This document shows, in pieces, positions 15,507-25,027 of a DNA stretch of 47,236 bases. The DNA comes from Pedobacter sp. BS3 (lineage in GTDB: Bacteria > Bacteroidota > Bacteroidia > Sphingobacteriales > Sphingobacteriaceae). The stretch's first letter is position 1. The number at the start of each line of letters is the position of its first letter. A program made the translations under genes and the position numbers. The notes beneath the pieces are model-generated. The model saw nothing but the letters and a program-made list of their open reading frames with translations, did no database searches and was not told the origin of the DNA. The DNA is taken from the NCBI RefSeq assembly GCF_008274585.1, contig NZ_VTRT01000013.1, positions 1 through 47,236 of the forward strand. Reading direction: 5' to 3'.

Positions 15507-16562
15507 ATGAATATAACAGCAGTTAAAGCGTATGGCACTAAAGCGGCCGAAGCACCGTTAAACCTATTAAATATTAACCGTCGGAAACCGACGCCGCATG
15601 ATGTGGCCATTGATATCCTGTATTGCGGTGTTTGTCACTCCGATTTACATACAGCCAGAAACGAATGGCATGGTACGATCTATCCATGCGTTCCCGGCCA
15701 TGAAATTGTGGGAAGAGTAGTCAGCGTGGGCGATCATGTCAGCAAATTTAAGGTTGGCGATTTGGTTGGCGTGGGTTGTATGGTGGATTCCTGCCGGGAA
15801 TGTGAGTACTGCAAGGAAGGTTTGGAGCAATATTGCGAACCCGGTATGACCGGCACATACAATTCGCCTGATAAGCATTTAAATATGCAAACTTTCGGGG
15901 GCTATTCAGAAAGTATTGTGGTTGATGAAAATTTTGTGCTGCGTATACCAGAAAACCTGGATCTGGCGGCCACTGCACCGTTGTTATGCGCAGGCATCAC
16001 TACTTATTCACCGCTGCGCCACTGGAACGTGGGCCCGGGCAAAAAGGTAGGTGTGGTAGGTATTGGCGGTCTGGGTCACATGGCTATCAAGCTGGCTAAA
16101 GCAATGGGGGCACAGGTAGTGGCTTTTACCACCTCAGAATCAAAGTTTGCAGAGGCCAGGCGGTTGGGTGCAGATGAAGTGGTATTATCCAAAGACGCTG
16201 AGCAGATGGCTGCATATCGCGGTAAACTGCATTTCATACTGGATGCTGTTTCTGCCGAACATGATATCAATGCTTATCTCAGCCTGTTGCGGGTAGACGG
16301 TTCGCTGGCGTTGGTAGGCGCTCCGGAGCAGCCATTGCCGGTTGTTGCCTTCAGCCTGATCCCTGGGCGCAAAAGCTTTTCCGGCTCGATGATCGGTGGT
16401 ATTGCTGAAACCCAGGAAATGCTTGATTTCTGTGGTAAGCATAACATTACGGCCGATATCGAAATGATCGGTATACAGCAGATCAATGAAGCGTATGAAC
16501 GTTTGCTGAAAGGCGATGTAAAATACCGCTTTGTGATCGATATGGCATCATTGAAAAAATGA
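15507..16562 (+). CDS. Zinc-dependent NAD(P)-alcohol dehydrogenase (CAD/YahK-like)
   Basis: The 351-residue medium-chain dehydrogenase has catalytic zinc ligands in GVCHSDLH (about 38-45) and PGHEIVG (about 63-69), four structural-zinc cysteines in CRECEYCKEGLEQYC (about 95-109), and the Rossmann motif GIGGLGHMAIKLAKAMG (about 185-201). The GGYSESIVVDE segment and overall sequence fit the cinnamyl-alcohol/YahK aldehyde reductase subgroup, which reduces broad-range aldehydes with NADPH. It sits in the AraC-controlled set, which suggests aldehyde handling. Confidence 0.93.
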   Translation: MNITAVKAYGTKAAEAPLNLLNINRRKPTPHDVAIDILYCGVCHSDLHTARNEWHGTIYPCVPGHEIVGRVVSVGDHVSKFKVGDLVGVGCMVDSCRECEYCKEGLEQYCEPGMTGTYNSPDKHLNMQTFGGYSESIVVDENFVLRIPENLDLAATAPLLCAGITTYSPLRHWNVGPGKKVGVVGIGGLGHMAIKLAKAMGAQVVAFTTSESKFAEARRLGADEVVLSKDAEQMAAYRGKLHFILDAVSAEHDINAYLSLLRVDGSLALVGAPEQPLPVVAFSLIPGRKSFSGSMIGGIAETQEMLDFCGKHNITADIEMIGIQQINEAYERLLKGDVKYRFVIDMASLKK

Positions 16563-16603
16563 GCACGGGTCTGAACCAGGAATTTTAACTATAAATAGCT
16601 ATT

Positions 16604-16999
16604 ATGGAAATTACAAGAAATGGCTCGAACCCATCCGTAAAGGGATCAGCGGATTGGTTCACCGGTGCAGTGAGGATAGATCCTTTATTTGACGCGAATG
16701 AAGCCCGGCGTGGGGCGGCTGCTACCGTAACCTTTGAACCAGGAGCGAGAACTGCCTGGCATACACATCCACTTGGGCAAACCCTGATTATTACAGCCGG
16801 GCTTGGTTGGGTACAACGCGAAGGCGGCCCGGTAGAGCAGGTTCGTCCCGGAGACGTAGTTTGGTTTGAACCTAACGAAAAGCACTGGCATGGTGCTTCG
16901 GCAACAAACGGAATGAGCCATATTGCCATACAGGAAAATCTTAACGGGAAAGTGGTTGACTGGCTGGAGCAGGTCTCAGACGATCAGTATAAGATCTAA
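16604..16999 (+). CDS. Cupin protein related to Mn-dependent hydroxynitrile lyase
   Basis: The 131-residue single-domain cupin has metal ligands visible in [15 protein letters not shown] (two His and a Gln) and HWHGA (a further His), with [30 protein letters not shown] and [12 protein letters not shown] are characteristic of the group to which the bacterial cupin (R)-selective hydroxynitrile lyases belong (the Granulicella enzyme, from memory). That activity would convert cyanohydrins to aldehydes plus HCN, but most relatives are uncharacterised. It follows the dehydrogenase by 41 bases, consistent with a shared aldehyde/cyanohydrin theme. Confidence 0.8.
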   Translation: MEITRNGSNPSVKGSADWFTGAVRIDPLFDANEARRGAAATVTFEPGARTAWHTHPLGQTLIITAGLGWVQREGGPVEQVRPGDVVWFEPNEKHWHGASATNGMSHIAIQENLNGKVVDWLEQVSDDQYKI

Positions 17000-17082
17000 G
17001 CAAAAACTGGCGTTTTGTACAGTGGTTGCCCCGAAATAAACTTTTGTTTCTATTTATTATTTATTTCCGGACTTTTTAGTAA

Positions 17083-17148
17083 AACGGGGTTGACTAAAAA
17101 GTTCTCGTCAAAATGACAGTGTTTTTTGACTTTTTGGTCAGCCCCGTT
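17083..17148. repeat. Inverted repeat with 20-base arms
   Basis: AACGGGGTTGACTAAAAAGT (17083-17102) is matched by the reverse complement of 17129-17148 with one or two mismatches, around a 26-base centre. It is non-coding and lies between the cupin gene and the SusD gene. The right arm sequence TTTTTGGTCAGCCCC also occurs at 8995-9009. It looks like a small mobile-element relic. Confidence 0.6.
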
Positions 17149-17184
17149 AAAAATAGTTGCCGTTATAAAAACAGGTTAATAAAG

Positions 17185-17216
17185 ATTGCTTCTCCGCCAA
17201 CTGGCGGAGAAGCAAT
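17185..17216. repeat. Perfect 15-bp palindrome downstream of susD
   Basis: ATTGCTTCTCCGCCA (17185-17199) and TGGCGGAGAAGCAAT (17202-17216) are perfect reverse complements separated by two bases. It lies 36 bases after the SusD stop on the minus strand, where it may act as an mRNA 3'-end stem. Its CTCCGCC/GGCGGAG core is shared with 9534-9551, so it is also a dispersed repeat. Confidence 0.7.
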
Positions 17217-17251
17217 GATGCTCTATTTTCGTCATTACCCCGAGGCCCAGT

Positions 17252-18886
17252 TTAATAATCTTTATTCTGCGGCATGGGTGTCACCCGGTTGGCATCAATT
17301 ACATCCTGTGGAATAGGCAACAAGGTATCCCGTGCAGTTACTACCGGCCCGGCTATATGGTTGTATTGTTTTACACGCGTTAGCCAGGTGTGTGTACGCA
17401 GCAGCGTATAGCGGCGTTCTTCTTCAGAGAATAGTTCCCTGGAACGTTCGTCTAAAATAAAGTCAAGCGTGATCTGGCTGGCATTCACCGTTGGTGCATG
17501 AGCACGGTTACGCAAGGCATTAATTGCATCGCTGGCCAGATCGGTGCGGCCTAATTTCAGATACGCTTCGGCCAGAATAAGGTATGTTTCTGCCGAGCGG
17601 ATATACATCTGATCGTTATATTGCCGGTCAACGTTAACGTCGATAGGGCTGGTATAATCCCATTTACGGGTACTGGGCCAGTTAGCATTAGAGTTTTTCT
17701 CTATAGAGGTACGGTTGAGTGCAACGACGTCTCCCAAATGATACCCGGCAGGAACACCGTTGGGGTTATTGATGGTATAAGAAAATCGCCAGGCGTAATC
17801 CGAACCGCGATCATCGCCGGCATCGTACAGGCTGATAGCATACAGGGTTGGCCCGAACCGCCCGATACCACGGCCGCCAAAGTCGGCTGATACCAGGAAT
17901 GGCGAAGTGCTTTTTCCGTCGGTACCTTTCATTGTAAATGAGTAATAGCGATTCACCCAATAACGGCGCATCAGGTTATCACCTTCGCCGCCAGCCACAT
18001 TTAATTCGTTTTGCAGTACCCAAAGCGCTTCGGTGTTACCTGCGCTGCGGTTCGCGTTGTCGCCGATAAACATATCGGTAAATGGGGTGCCGGGTTGCGA
18101 GGCATTAGCGCCAAAGCGTGCTGTTACCAGTTTATATTTGGCATTGGTGGTAACTTTTAACGCGTAATCCCTGGCTTTTTCGTTAAGCCCTTCGGCAAGA
18201 TAAAGCTCTGCCAGGTAATGCTGGGCAGCGCCTTTGGTCATTTCGCCGGCATTGGAGGGTTCTTCGGGTAAATATTGTTCGGCAAATAACCAGTCATCTT
18301 CCATCGCTTTGCGTACTTCTGCTACGCTGTTGCGTGGCCAATCCTCGCGGATATTTTCTCCCGACGATTCTTCAAGCGTTAGCGGAACATCGCCCCATAA
18401 ATAGGTTAAATGGCGGTAACACCAGGCCCGGATGAAACGGGCATTGGCCAGTATCTCATTTTTCTGAGCTTCTGTCCAGTCTATACCCGGGTTTTCTGCC
18501 CGGTGGATAATGGTATTGGCCGCGTTAATGGTTTCATACAGCCAGGCCCATTCTTTGCTGAACTGTGGTTGCGAGGAGTTGTTATTGGCTCCGAATTTAT
18601 TGAAGATGTCTTCTAAAACGCTGGCATAGTTACCATACGCGTTATCAACACCGATGAATGCCGGCCCCAGCATCATGGAGTTTGGCGAGCCATAATCAAT
18701 ACCCGACCGTGAGCGTCTGACCTCGTTATACAGCCCGTTGATACCGGCATTAAAACCTGCTTTATTGGTATAGAGGTTGTCGGCAAGTAAGGTGCCCGGG
18801 GCGTCTATTTTTAGTGCATCTTTTGAACAACCGGCCAATAAGGTGATGGTGAAGATGCCGGTTGCTAATTTTTTATGTAGTTTCAT
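17252..18886 (-). CDS. SusD/RagB-family outer-membrane glycan-binding lipoprotein
   Basis: The start is placed at the Met at 18884-18886, giving 544 residues. The longer in-frame reading (to 18916) adds ten residues, overlaps susC and spoils the signal peptide. The lipobox is LLAGC with Cys20. SusD features follow: FNAGINGLYNEVRRS, the TPR-like helices (NEILANARFIRAWCYRHLTYLWGDVPL, about 150-176; MTKGAAQHYLAELYLAEG), and the C-terminal RSAETYLILAEAYLKLG and LDFILDERSRELFSEEERRY motifs. It forms the surface lid of the SusCD transporter and binds the oligosaccharide. It is 19 bases downstream of susC in the same operon. Confidence 0.95.
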   Translation of the reverse strand: MKLHKKLATGIFTITLLAGCSKDALKIDAPGTLLADNLYTNKAGFNAGINGLYNEVRRSRSGIDYGSPNSMMLGPAFIGVDNAYGNYASVLEDIFNKFGANNNSSQPQFSKEWAWLYETINAANTIIHRAENPGIDWTEAQKNEILANARFIRAWCYRHLTYLWGDVPLTLEESSGENIREDWPRNSVAEVRKAMEDDWLFAEQYLPEEPSNAGEMTKGAAQHYLAELYLAEGLNEKARDYALKVTTNAKYKLVTARFGANASQPGTPFTDMFIGDNANRSAGNTEALWVLQNELNVAGGEGDNLMRRYWVNRYYSFTMKGTDGKSTSPFLVSADFGGRGIGRFGPTLYAISLYDAGDDRGSDYAWRFSYTINNPNGVPAGYHLGDVVALNRTSIEKNSNANWPSTRKWDYTSPIDVNVDRQYNDQMYIRSAETYLILAEAYLKLGRTDLASDAINALRNRAHAPTVNASQITLDFILDERSRELFSEEERRYTLLRTHTWLTRVKQYNHIAGPVVTARDTLLPIPQDVIDANRVTPMPQNKDY

Positions 18887-18905
18887 GACTTTTCTGTTTA
18901 AGCTT

Positions 18906-21836
18906 TTACAATCCAATGTTTAACCCGAAAATAAACTCCTTTTGTAAAGGGATGCCTTTCTGATCTGTCAGTTCGGGATCCATACCCGTCCATTTGGTAA
19001 TGGTAAACAGGTTCCGGGCATTAACGTATACCCGTAGCTTATTTACGTGAATATCCCGCAGCACTTTCTGCGGAATATCATACGAAAATGAAATATCCTT
19101 TACCCGAAGATAGCTATCGCTTTGAAAAATATGTGCAGGTGCCGTGTTTGCTCCCACAACGTTGGCATAATATTCATTAGTAGGATTATCCGGCGTCCAC
19201 CAGTTCTTTTTAACCGTGTTATACCTTACGCCCGAGTTTACATCATCTATCAACAACGGGTTACTTCTGCTGGTGCCCTGTACACCCTGCATAAATACAT
19301 AGAATGTGAAGTTTTTATAGGCGAAGGTGTTACCTAAACCCCAGATGAAATCGGGTTGCCGGCTGCCGATAATGGTTTTGTCGCGAGGATTGATCAAGCC
19401 ATCGTGATTTAAATCGACAACTTTTGCATAGCCCGGTTTGGCATTGTATTTAGCGGCTTCTGTTGCTTCATCAAGCTGCCATACACCAGCATAGATGTAG
19501 TCAAAATTTACATTGATAGGCTGCCCGATAAACCAGGTATTCAGCGTATCGTTCTTGCCATCGCCGTACAGGTCTAAAATTTTGTTACGTACAAATGCAA
19601 AGGTAGCGTTGCTGTTCCATGAAAACCCGCTTTCTGTTTTCATATTGATGCTGTTCAGGCTAAGATCGAGACCTTTATTGGCTGTTTTACCCAGGTTCTG
19701 TACAATGGAACTGCTGCCATGCACAGATGATATCAGGCGTTTCAGCAGCAGGTCGTGTGTTCTTGCCGAATAGACATCCAGGCTTCCCTGTATACGACCG
19801 TTCAGCAGGCCAAAGTCAACCCCAAGGTTTGCAGTATTGGTAGTTTCCCAGCGCAGGTTGGGATTGGCCAATGTTTTGGGAATGTACCCGGGTGCTGTAG
19901 AGGAGCCATTAACATAAGATCGTTCTAACATGGCGGCTAATGTCCGGTAAGCACCTACGGCCTGGTTACCATTACTGCCGTACGATAAACGGAGCTTCAG
20001 GTTAGATACCCATTTAGTATTAAAAAATTTCTCGTTACTGATATTCCAACCCAGGGCAACAGACGGGAAGAAGCCGTATTTATAGTTCTCGCCAAAACCG
20101 GAAAATCCGTCTCTACGGCCCGTCAGCGTTAGCAGGTAACGGCTATCGTACGAGTAATTGATACGGGCCATCTGTGAGATCAGCGTTTCTTTGGTATAGC
20201 CGGCTGCGGGCAATGCAGAAAGAGCGACATTGGCCTGATAATAGGTTAAAACGTCGTTCGGGAAACCGGTAGCATCCAGCGTATCTGCTTTGTTTACATC
20301 ATACTGGTAGCTATATAATCCTGTAAAGCTGATGGTATGCTTGCCGAATGTGCGGTTGTAATTTAAGATGTTTTCAATCAATAAATTATTTTCCAGGTTG
20401 TTACGGGTTCCTAAGCTACCCTTATTTTGTACACCTGTACGGGTATTCATGCCGTAATAGGTTTTCTGCTCACGCGATGTATACTCTATACCGGTATTTA
20501 AACGGTATGATAATCCTTTAATGAACGGCAGGTCTATATTCAGGTAATTGTTGGTTAGCACCTTATAGGTTTCATCGTCATTGCTGGCCAGGGTAGGAGC
20601 AAGGGGATTGGCAAAAAAGGTGTCCTCCGGCCAGGGATATATGGTAGGAGAGCCGTCGGGGTTGTATGCTGTAGTAAGCGGGTTAAAGGTAAATGCGCCG
20701 TATTCGCCGGCAAAAGTGGCCGGCAGGCCGCTGCGGTTATTGTAGGATAATTGCGTATTGGTACCGAATGTTAACCATTTGGTCACATTAGATTCTACGT
20801 TAACACGGGTTGAAACACGCTTGAAATCATCGTTAATGGCAATTCCCTTAACACCCAGGTAGGTGCCTGACAAATAATAACGGGTATTCTCACTGCCGCC
20901 GCTAACACCCAGCGAATGTTGTGTCCGCTGGCCGGTCCGGGTTACCAGGTCGGCCCAGTTCGGGAAATTTTTAGAGCTGTATACCGCCTGTTCTGAAGCG
21001 GTAATCACACCCGGCTCGCGGGTTTGCTTAAACTGGTAAAACTCTTCGGGACTCATCATATCCGGCAGGTTGGCATAATGCTGTATGCCATAAAAACCGT
21101 CATAAGTAATGGTTGGCTTGCCTCGTGTTCCTTTTTTAGTGGTAATAAGTATTACTCCGTTAGAACCACGGGAACCGTATATGGCCGCTGATGAAGCATC
21201 TTTCAATACTTCAATGGATTCAATATCCGTAGGATTAATATCCGATATGCTGCCATTATAAATAATACCATCTAACACGATCAGCGGCGTATTGCTGGCT
21301 GTAATAGAATTGCTGCCCCGAATCTGGATATCATTGCTGTTGCCTTCGGCTCCGGCACTGCTCTGGTCAATAGATACGCCGGCAACAGCTCCCTGTAAAG
21401 CCTGTGCGAAATTGGTGTTGGGCAGGTCTTCCAGCCGTTTCCTGTCTACCGATGCTACGGCCCCGGTAATATCTTTCTTCTTTTGGGTTCCGTATCCCAC
21501 AACAACAACTTCTTCCAGGTTGGTAATGGCCGATGCCAGTACGGCATTAACGGTTGTTTTACCCGAAACCGGAATTTCCCGGGTAATAAATCCTACGGAA
21601 GTAAAAACCAGCATATCGTTATTGCCGGCTTCTATCTGGTAATTTCCGTTAGCATCGGTAACCACTTTTTTGCCTGTACTTTTTACAGCTACTGTTGTTC
21701 CCGGTAAAGGGCCGTTATCGCTCTGAGCGGTAACCTTACCCTTAATAATCTCTGCCTGAGCTAACGCTATACTGCTATAGCATAATGCAGCAAACAGCAG
21801 GAAGAGATGAATTGGATGTTTAAGTAATCGTTTCAT
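18906..21836 (-). CDS. SusC/RagA-family TonB-linked outer-membrane transporter
   Basis: The 976-residue protein has a signal peptide (about 1-26), a CarboxypepD-reg-like domain (about 30-113, with GKVTAQSDNGPLPGTTVAVK and GNYQI), the SusC plug signature EEVVVVGYGTQKKKDITGAV (about 113-132) and IRGSNSITASNTPLIVLDGI, then a long beta-barrel ending in LQKEFIFGLNIGL. There is no N-terminal secretin/TonB (STN) signalling domain, so control by an ECF-sigma/anti-sigma pair is unlikely. It imports oligosaccharides with SusD. It is transcribed divergently from the GH2 gene across a 391-bp region. Confidence 0.96.
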   Translation of the reverse strand: MKRLLKHPIHLFLLFAALCYSSIALAQAEIIKGKVTAQSDNGPLPGTTVAVKSTGKKVVTDANGNYQIEAGNNDMLVFTSVGFITREIPVSGKTTVNAVLASAITNLEEVVVVGYGTQKKKDITGAVASVDRKRLEDLPNTNFAQALQGAVAGVSIDQSSAGAEGNSNDIQIRGSNSITASNTPLIVLDGIIYNGSISDINPTDIESIEVLKDASSAAIYGSRGSNGVILITTKKGTRGKPTITYDGFYGIQHYANLPDMMSPEEFYQFKQTREPGVITASEQAVYSSKNFPNWADLVTRTGQRTQHSLGVSGGSENTRYYLSGTYLGVKGIAINDDFKRVSTRVNVESNVTKWLTFGTNTQLSYNNRSGLPATFAGEYGAFTFNPLTTAYNPDGSPTIYPWPEDTFFANPLAPTLASNDDETYKVLTNNYLNIDLPFIKGLSYRLNTGIEYTSREQKTYYGMNTRTGVQNKGSLGTRNNLENNLLIENILNYNRTFGKHTISFTGLYSYQYDVNKADTLDATGFPNDVLTYYQANVALSALPAAGYTKETLISQMARINYSYDSRYLLTLTGRRDGFSGFGENYKYGFFPSVALGWNISNEKFFNTKWVSNLKLRLSYGSNGNQAVGAYRTLAAMLERSYVNGSSTAPGYIPKTLANPNLRWETTNTANLGVDFGLLNGRIQGSLDVYSARTHDLLLKRLISSVHGSSSIVQNLGKTANKGLDLSLNSINMKTESGFSWNSNATFAFVRNKILDLYGDGKNDTLNTWFIGQPINVNFDYIYAGVWQLDEATEAAKYNAKPGYAKVVDLNHDGLINPRDKTIIGSRQPDFIWGLGNTFAYKNFTFYVFMQGVQGTSRSNPLLIDDVNSGVRYNTVKKNWWTPDNPTNEYYANVVGANTAPAHIFQSDSYLRVKDISFSYDIPQKVLRDIHVNKLRVYVNARNLFTITKWTGMDPELTDQKGIPLQKEFIFGLNIGL

Positions 21837-22227
21837 ACTTTCATTTAAATTTAGAATTGATTAAGTGTTGGCTTTTTGGATTCGTTTATTTAGTATTCTG
21901 ACTATCAGATCATTGTTCTCAGAACGAATAATAAAAAGCTGATTAGTAAAAAAGCAATGAAAAGAAGACCGGCATAAAAGTTAGACTTCAGCTTGTTTAA
22001 TATAGATTTCATAGGCAAAAACTGTTAATAAAATTAAGCTGACTTTTAAAAATTAGTACGGGTCATTTTTCCCATTTATACCTGTTAAATGCTGCAACAC
22101 ATTTGTACTGTATATTGTTACATCAGGTCTGATTTGTACGGTATATCTGTTTCATTTATCAGGTATCAATCTTTCCGGCTCTGTATACCTTGTGCTTGTC
22201 AATTTATAACCGGAATCAATACCTGTG
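21837..22227. other. Divergent control region between susC and GH2
   Basis: This 391-base AT-rich stretch holds no supportable gene. It must carry the susC promoter (minus) and the promoter of the GH2-led run (plus). No exact TAnnTTTG box with a good -33 partner stood out, and the 11-bp TTAA repeats of the second glycan locus are not present. The plus-strand ORF at 22089-22328 is a shadow of the GH2 start. Confidence 0.6.
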
Positions 22228-24816
22228 ATGCTAAAGAGATTTTTGCTATTGTGTGCCTGTATGTTGTTTCTGACACGTATAACGCCGGCCCAAACGCCAC
22301 CGGGCAGGGTGCAGTGGAGCGTGAATGATAACTGGAGGTTTAAACCTTCGGGCAGTGAGTTTGCCATGCTTGCCAAAACCAGCGACAATGCCTGGGAACG
22401 TATTAACCTGCCTCATACCTGGAACGCCAAAGACCCTTTTGACGATGATGCAACTTACCGGCGGGGAATTAGCTGGTATCGCAAAACGTTATTTGTTGAT
22501 GAAAGCCTGAAGGATAAAAAAGTATACCTGTATTTTGAGGGGGCTAACCAGGTTAGCGATGTGTATGTAAACGGTGCTTTTGTGGGGCAGCATAAAGGCG
22601 GTTATACCGCATTTTCATTTGATATTACCGGCTCCCTGAATTTTGGCGCCGACAACCTGATTGCTGTACAGGTAAATAATGCACAGGATAATTTTATTCC
22701 CCCTTTATCGGTCGGATTCGCCTTATATGGAGGCATTTATCGCGATGTATGGCTTATCGCGGTAAATAAGTTGCATTTTAATATGGCCGATCATGCCTCC
22801 TCCGGCATTTTTATTTCCACACCAAAGGTTTCGGCACAACAGGCCACGGTAAACATCCGCGGAAGCGTGAAAAACGACGGAACCGGATCAAAAACATTTG
22901 AAATTATCCATCAGATATATGATGCCCAACAAAAGCTGGTAACTACGGTAAAGCAAAACCTGTTGGCTAATGCCGGACAAACCAAAGAATTCAATCTTAC
23001 CAGCGGGGATATCTCATCACCCAATTTGTGGAGTCCCGAAAATCCCTATTTATATACGGTGGTCAGCCAGGTGATCGAAGCCGGGAAAGTAGTGGATGAG
23101 ATCCGTAATCCGTTAGGATTTCGCTGGTTCAGCTTTAGCCCCGATACCGGTTTTAGCCTGAACGGGAAGAAGTGTGTACTGCGTGGAACTAACCGTCATC
23201 AGGATATGGAAGGCAAAGGATCGGCGCTTAGCAACGAAGATCACATCCGTGATATGAAGCTGATCAAGGAAATGGGCTGTAATTTTGTGCGCCTGGCACA
23301 TTACCCGCAGGATCCCGAAGTATTGCGTATGGCTGATAAGTTGGGTTTGCTGGTATGGGAAGAAGTGCCCGTAGTGAATAACATGAACGTTGACGCAGAA
23401 TTTCTGAATAACAGCAAAAATATGCTGCGGGAGATGATCAGGCAACATTATAACCATCCATCGGTGATTGTATGGGGCTCAATGAACGAGGTGCTGCTGT
23501 GGAGCAAAGATTCAGAACGAATACAGGTACAAACCGATACCGCTTATGTCAATGGCGTTAAGAAATTCGCTGTGCAGTTAGACAGTACCGTAAGAGCCGA
23601 AGATCCTACACGTTACAGCACCATGGCCATGCACATGAGCGATGATTACGAGAAATATGGTTTTGCAAACATTGCGGCAGTTTCGGGCTGGAATATTTAT
23701 AATGGATGGTATAGCGGAGAGGTAGCGGAATTTAGTAAGCTATTTAATGAAAAGCACCGGCTTTATCCGCATGAGGTGCTGCTGATCAGCGAGTACGGCG
23801 CAGAAAGCGATAAGCAGATCAATACCGAAAATCCGCAACGGCTGGATTTTTCGGGACAGTATCAGCGCTATTATCATGAATCTTATCTGGCACAGATGAA
23901 AAATATGCCTTATTTGGCTGGTACGGCCATCTGGAACGAATTTGATTTCTCGCAGCCCAACGTGGGTGGAACCATGTCGCACATGAACCACAAGGGAATG
24001 GCTACCTGGGATCGCAAGCCTAAGGATGTATATTACCTGTATAAAGCCAACTGGAACCCCGAACCGATGGTGTATGTTGCCACCCGCGACTGGCTGAAAC
24101 GTGGCGGAAAGCCGGGAGCTCCGTCAACCATTGATGTGTATGCCAACACAGGCGAGGTAACATTAACGGTAAACGGAAAATCGTATGGAACGCATAAACC
24201 GGATGGTGTGAATAAGCTTAGCTGGAAAGTAACTCTTCAGGAAGGCGATAATGTAGTGCTGGCAACGGGGATAAAGGATGGCATAACTTATGCCGACAGG
24301 GTAGTTGTTCATTACTCGGTTTTTGATGATAAGATAGCGCCTGGTTTTAGTTCGCTGGCTGTGAATACAGGTTCAAATGCACAATATATTGATGATGCCG
24401 GACAGATATGGATTGAAGATCGCCCGTATAAAAAAGGCGGTTACGGTTATATTGGCGGCACTCAGGCGATGTTGAATATCAAGACATTGATAACCCATAC
24501 CAATGATACGCCCTTGTTTTATTCGTACCAGGATGATGTTAAAGGCTACCGGTTTGATGTTCCTGATGGCCGGTATGAGCTGGAACTATGCTTTATTGAG
24601 CCGGAAAAAATTGATAAGAATGAACGGGTATTCAACGTTTCGGTTAACGGTTCTCTTTTTTTGCGGAATATTGATCTTGCAGCCGAATACGGGCAGGGTG
24701 TGGCTGTAAAGAAGAAAGTGATCGCCGAAGCTAAGAATGGACAAGGGGTTTTTGTTGAATTTGGTAAAGTAAAAGGAAATCCTGTGCTAAGCGGGATACG
24801 GTTAGTGCGGCAGTAA
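22228..24816 (+). CDS. GH2 beta-galactosidase-type glycoside hydrolase, secreted
   Basis: The start is set at ATG 22228 (862 residues); a GTG one codon earlier is possible. Signal peptide about 1-22. The GH2 order is complete: jelly-roll sugar-binding domain (about 30-200, with WERINLPHTWNAKDP and GANQVSDVYVNG), Ig-like domain (about 205-305), TIM barrel starting at FSLNGKKCVLRGTNRHQD, and a C-terminal part with a malectin-like segment (PDGRYELELCFIEPE). Acid/base Glu421 is in GSMNEV and nucleophile Glu522 in ISEYGAE. It removes terminal beta-galactosyl (or related) residues. It leads the enzyme run of the first glycan locus, divergent from susCD. Confidence 0.93.
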   Translation: MLKRFLLLCACMLFLTRITPAQTPPGRVQWSVNDNWRFKPSGSEFAMLAKTSDNAWERINLPHTWNAKDPFDDDATYRRGISWYRKTLFVDESLKDKKVYLYFEGANQVSDVYVNGAFVGQHKGGYTAFSFDITGSLNFGADNLIAVQVNNAQDNFIPPLSVGFALYGGIYRDVWLIAVNKLHFNMADHASSGIFISTPKVSAQQATVNIRGSVKNDGTGSKTFEIIHQIYDAQQKLVTTVKQNLLANAGQTKEFNLTSGDISSPNLWSPENPYLYTVVSQVIEAGKVVDEIRNPLGFRWFSFSPDTGFSLNGKKCVLRGTNRHQDMEGKGSALSNEDHIRDMKLIKEMGCNFVRLAHYPQDPEVLRMADKLGLLVWEEVPVVNNMNVDAEFLNNSKNMLREMIRQHYNHPSVIVWGSMNEVLLWSKDSERIQVQTDTAYVNGVKKFAVQLDSTVRAEDPTRYSTMAMHMSDDYEKYGFANIAAVSGWNIYNGWYSGEVAEFSKLFNEKHRLYPHEVLLISEYGAESDKQINTENPQRLDFSGQYQRYYHESYLAQMKNMPYLAGTAIWNEFDFSQPNVGGTMSHMNHKGMATWDRKPKDVYYLYKANWNPEPMVYVATRDWLKRGGKPGAPSTIDVYANTGEVTLTVNGKSYGTHKPDGVNKLSWKVTLQEGDNVVLATGIKDGITYADRVVVHYSVFDDKIAPGFSSLAVNTGSNAQYIDDAGQIWIEDRPYKKGGYGYIGGTQAMLNIKTLITHTNDTPLFYSYQDDVKGYRFDVPDGRYELELCFIEPEKIDKNERVFNVSVNGSLFLRNIDLAAEYGQGVAVKKKVIAEAKNGQGVFVEFGKVKGNPVLSGIRLVRQ

Positions 24817-24845
24817 AGAATTGTAAACTAACATATAGTGAGAAC

Positions 24846-24953
24846 GTAAGAGATTGCTTCGTCGTACCTCCTCGCAAAGACGAAAATAGGAGCGTCATTG
24901 TCCCGAGACTTCGGGAAAGGGTTGGGTGAATGATTGGAGTGAAGCAATCTTAC
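24846..24953. repeat. Inverted-repeat element AGATTGCTTC ... GAAGCAATCT
   Basis: AGATTGCTTC (24851-24860) and GAAGCAATCT (24941-24950) bound a 100-base non-coding element, and the match extends outward as GTAAGAG / CTTAC. Inside are CGTCGTACCTCCTCGCAA and the hairpin TCCCGAGACTTCGGGA (24901-24916). The left part resembles a repeat family I know to be dispersed in many bacterial genomes. Confidence 0.7.
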
Positions 24954-25027
24954 ATAATGTAATTGAACCGATAAATCCATAATTTAACTTGTCTTAAAAA
25001 CTAAAAGAAAATCGCTACAGTATAATA

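Noticed and set aside
21837-22227. SARP-type 11-bp repeats upstream of the first susC or GH2
   Set aside because: TTAAT and TTAAG words occur, but their spacing is 9 or irregular, and no -7-like element follows at 8 bases.
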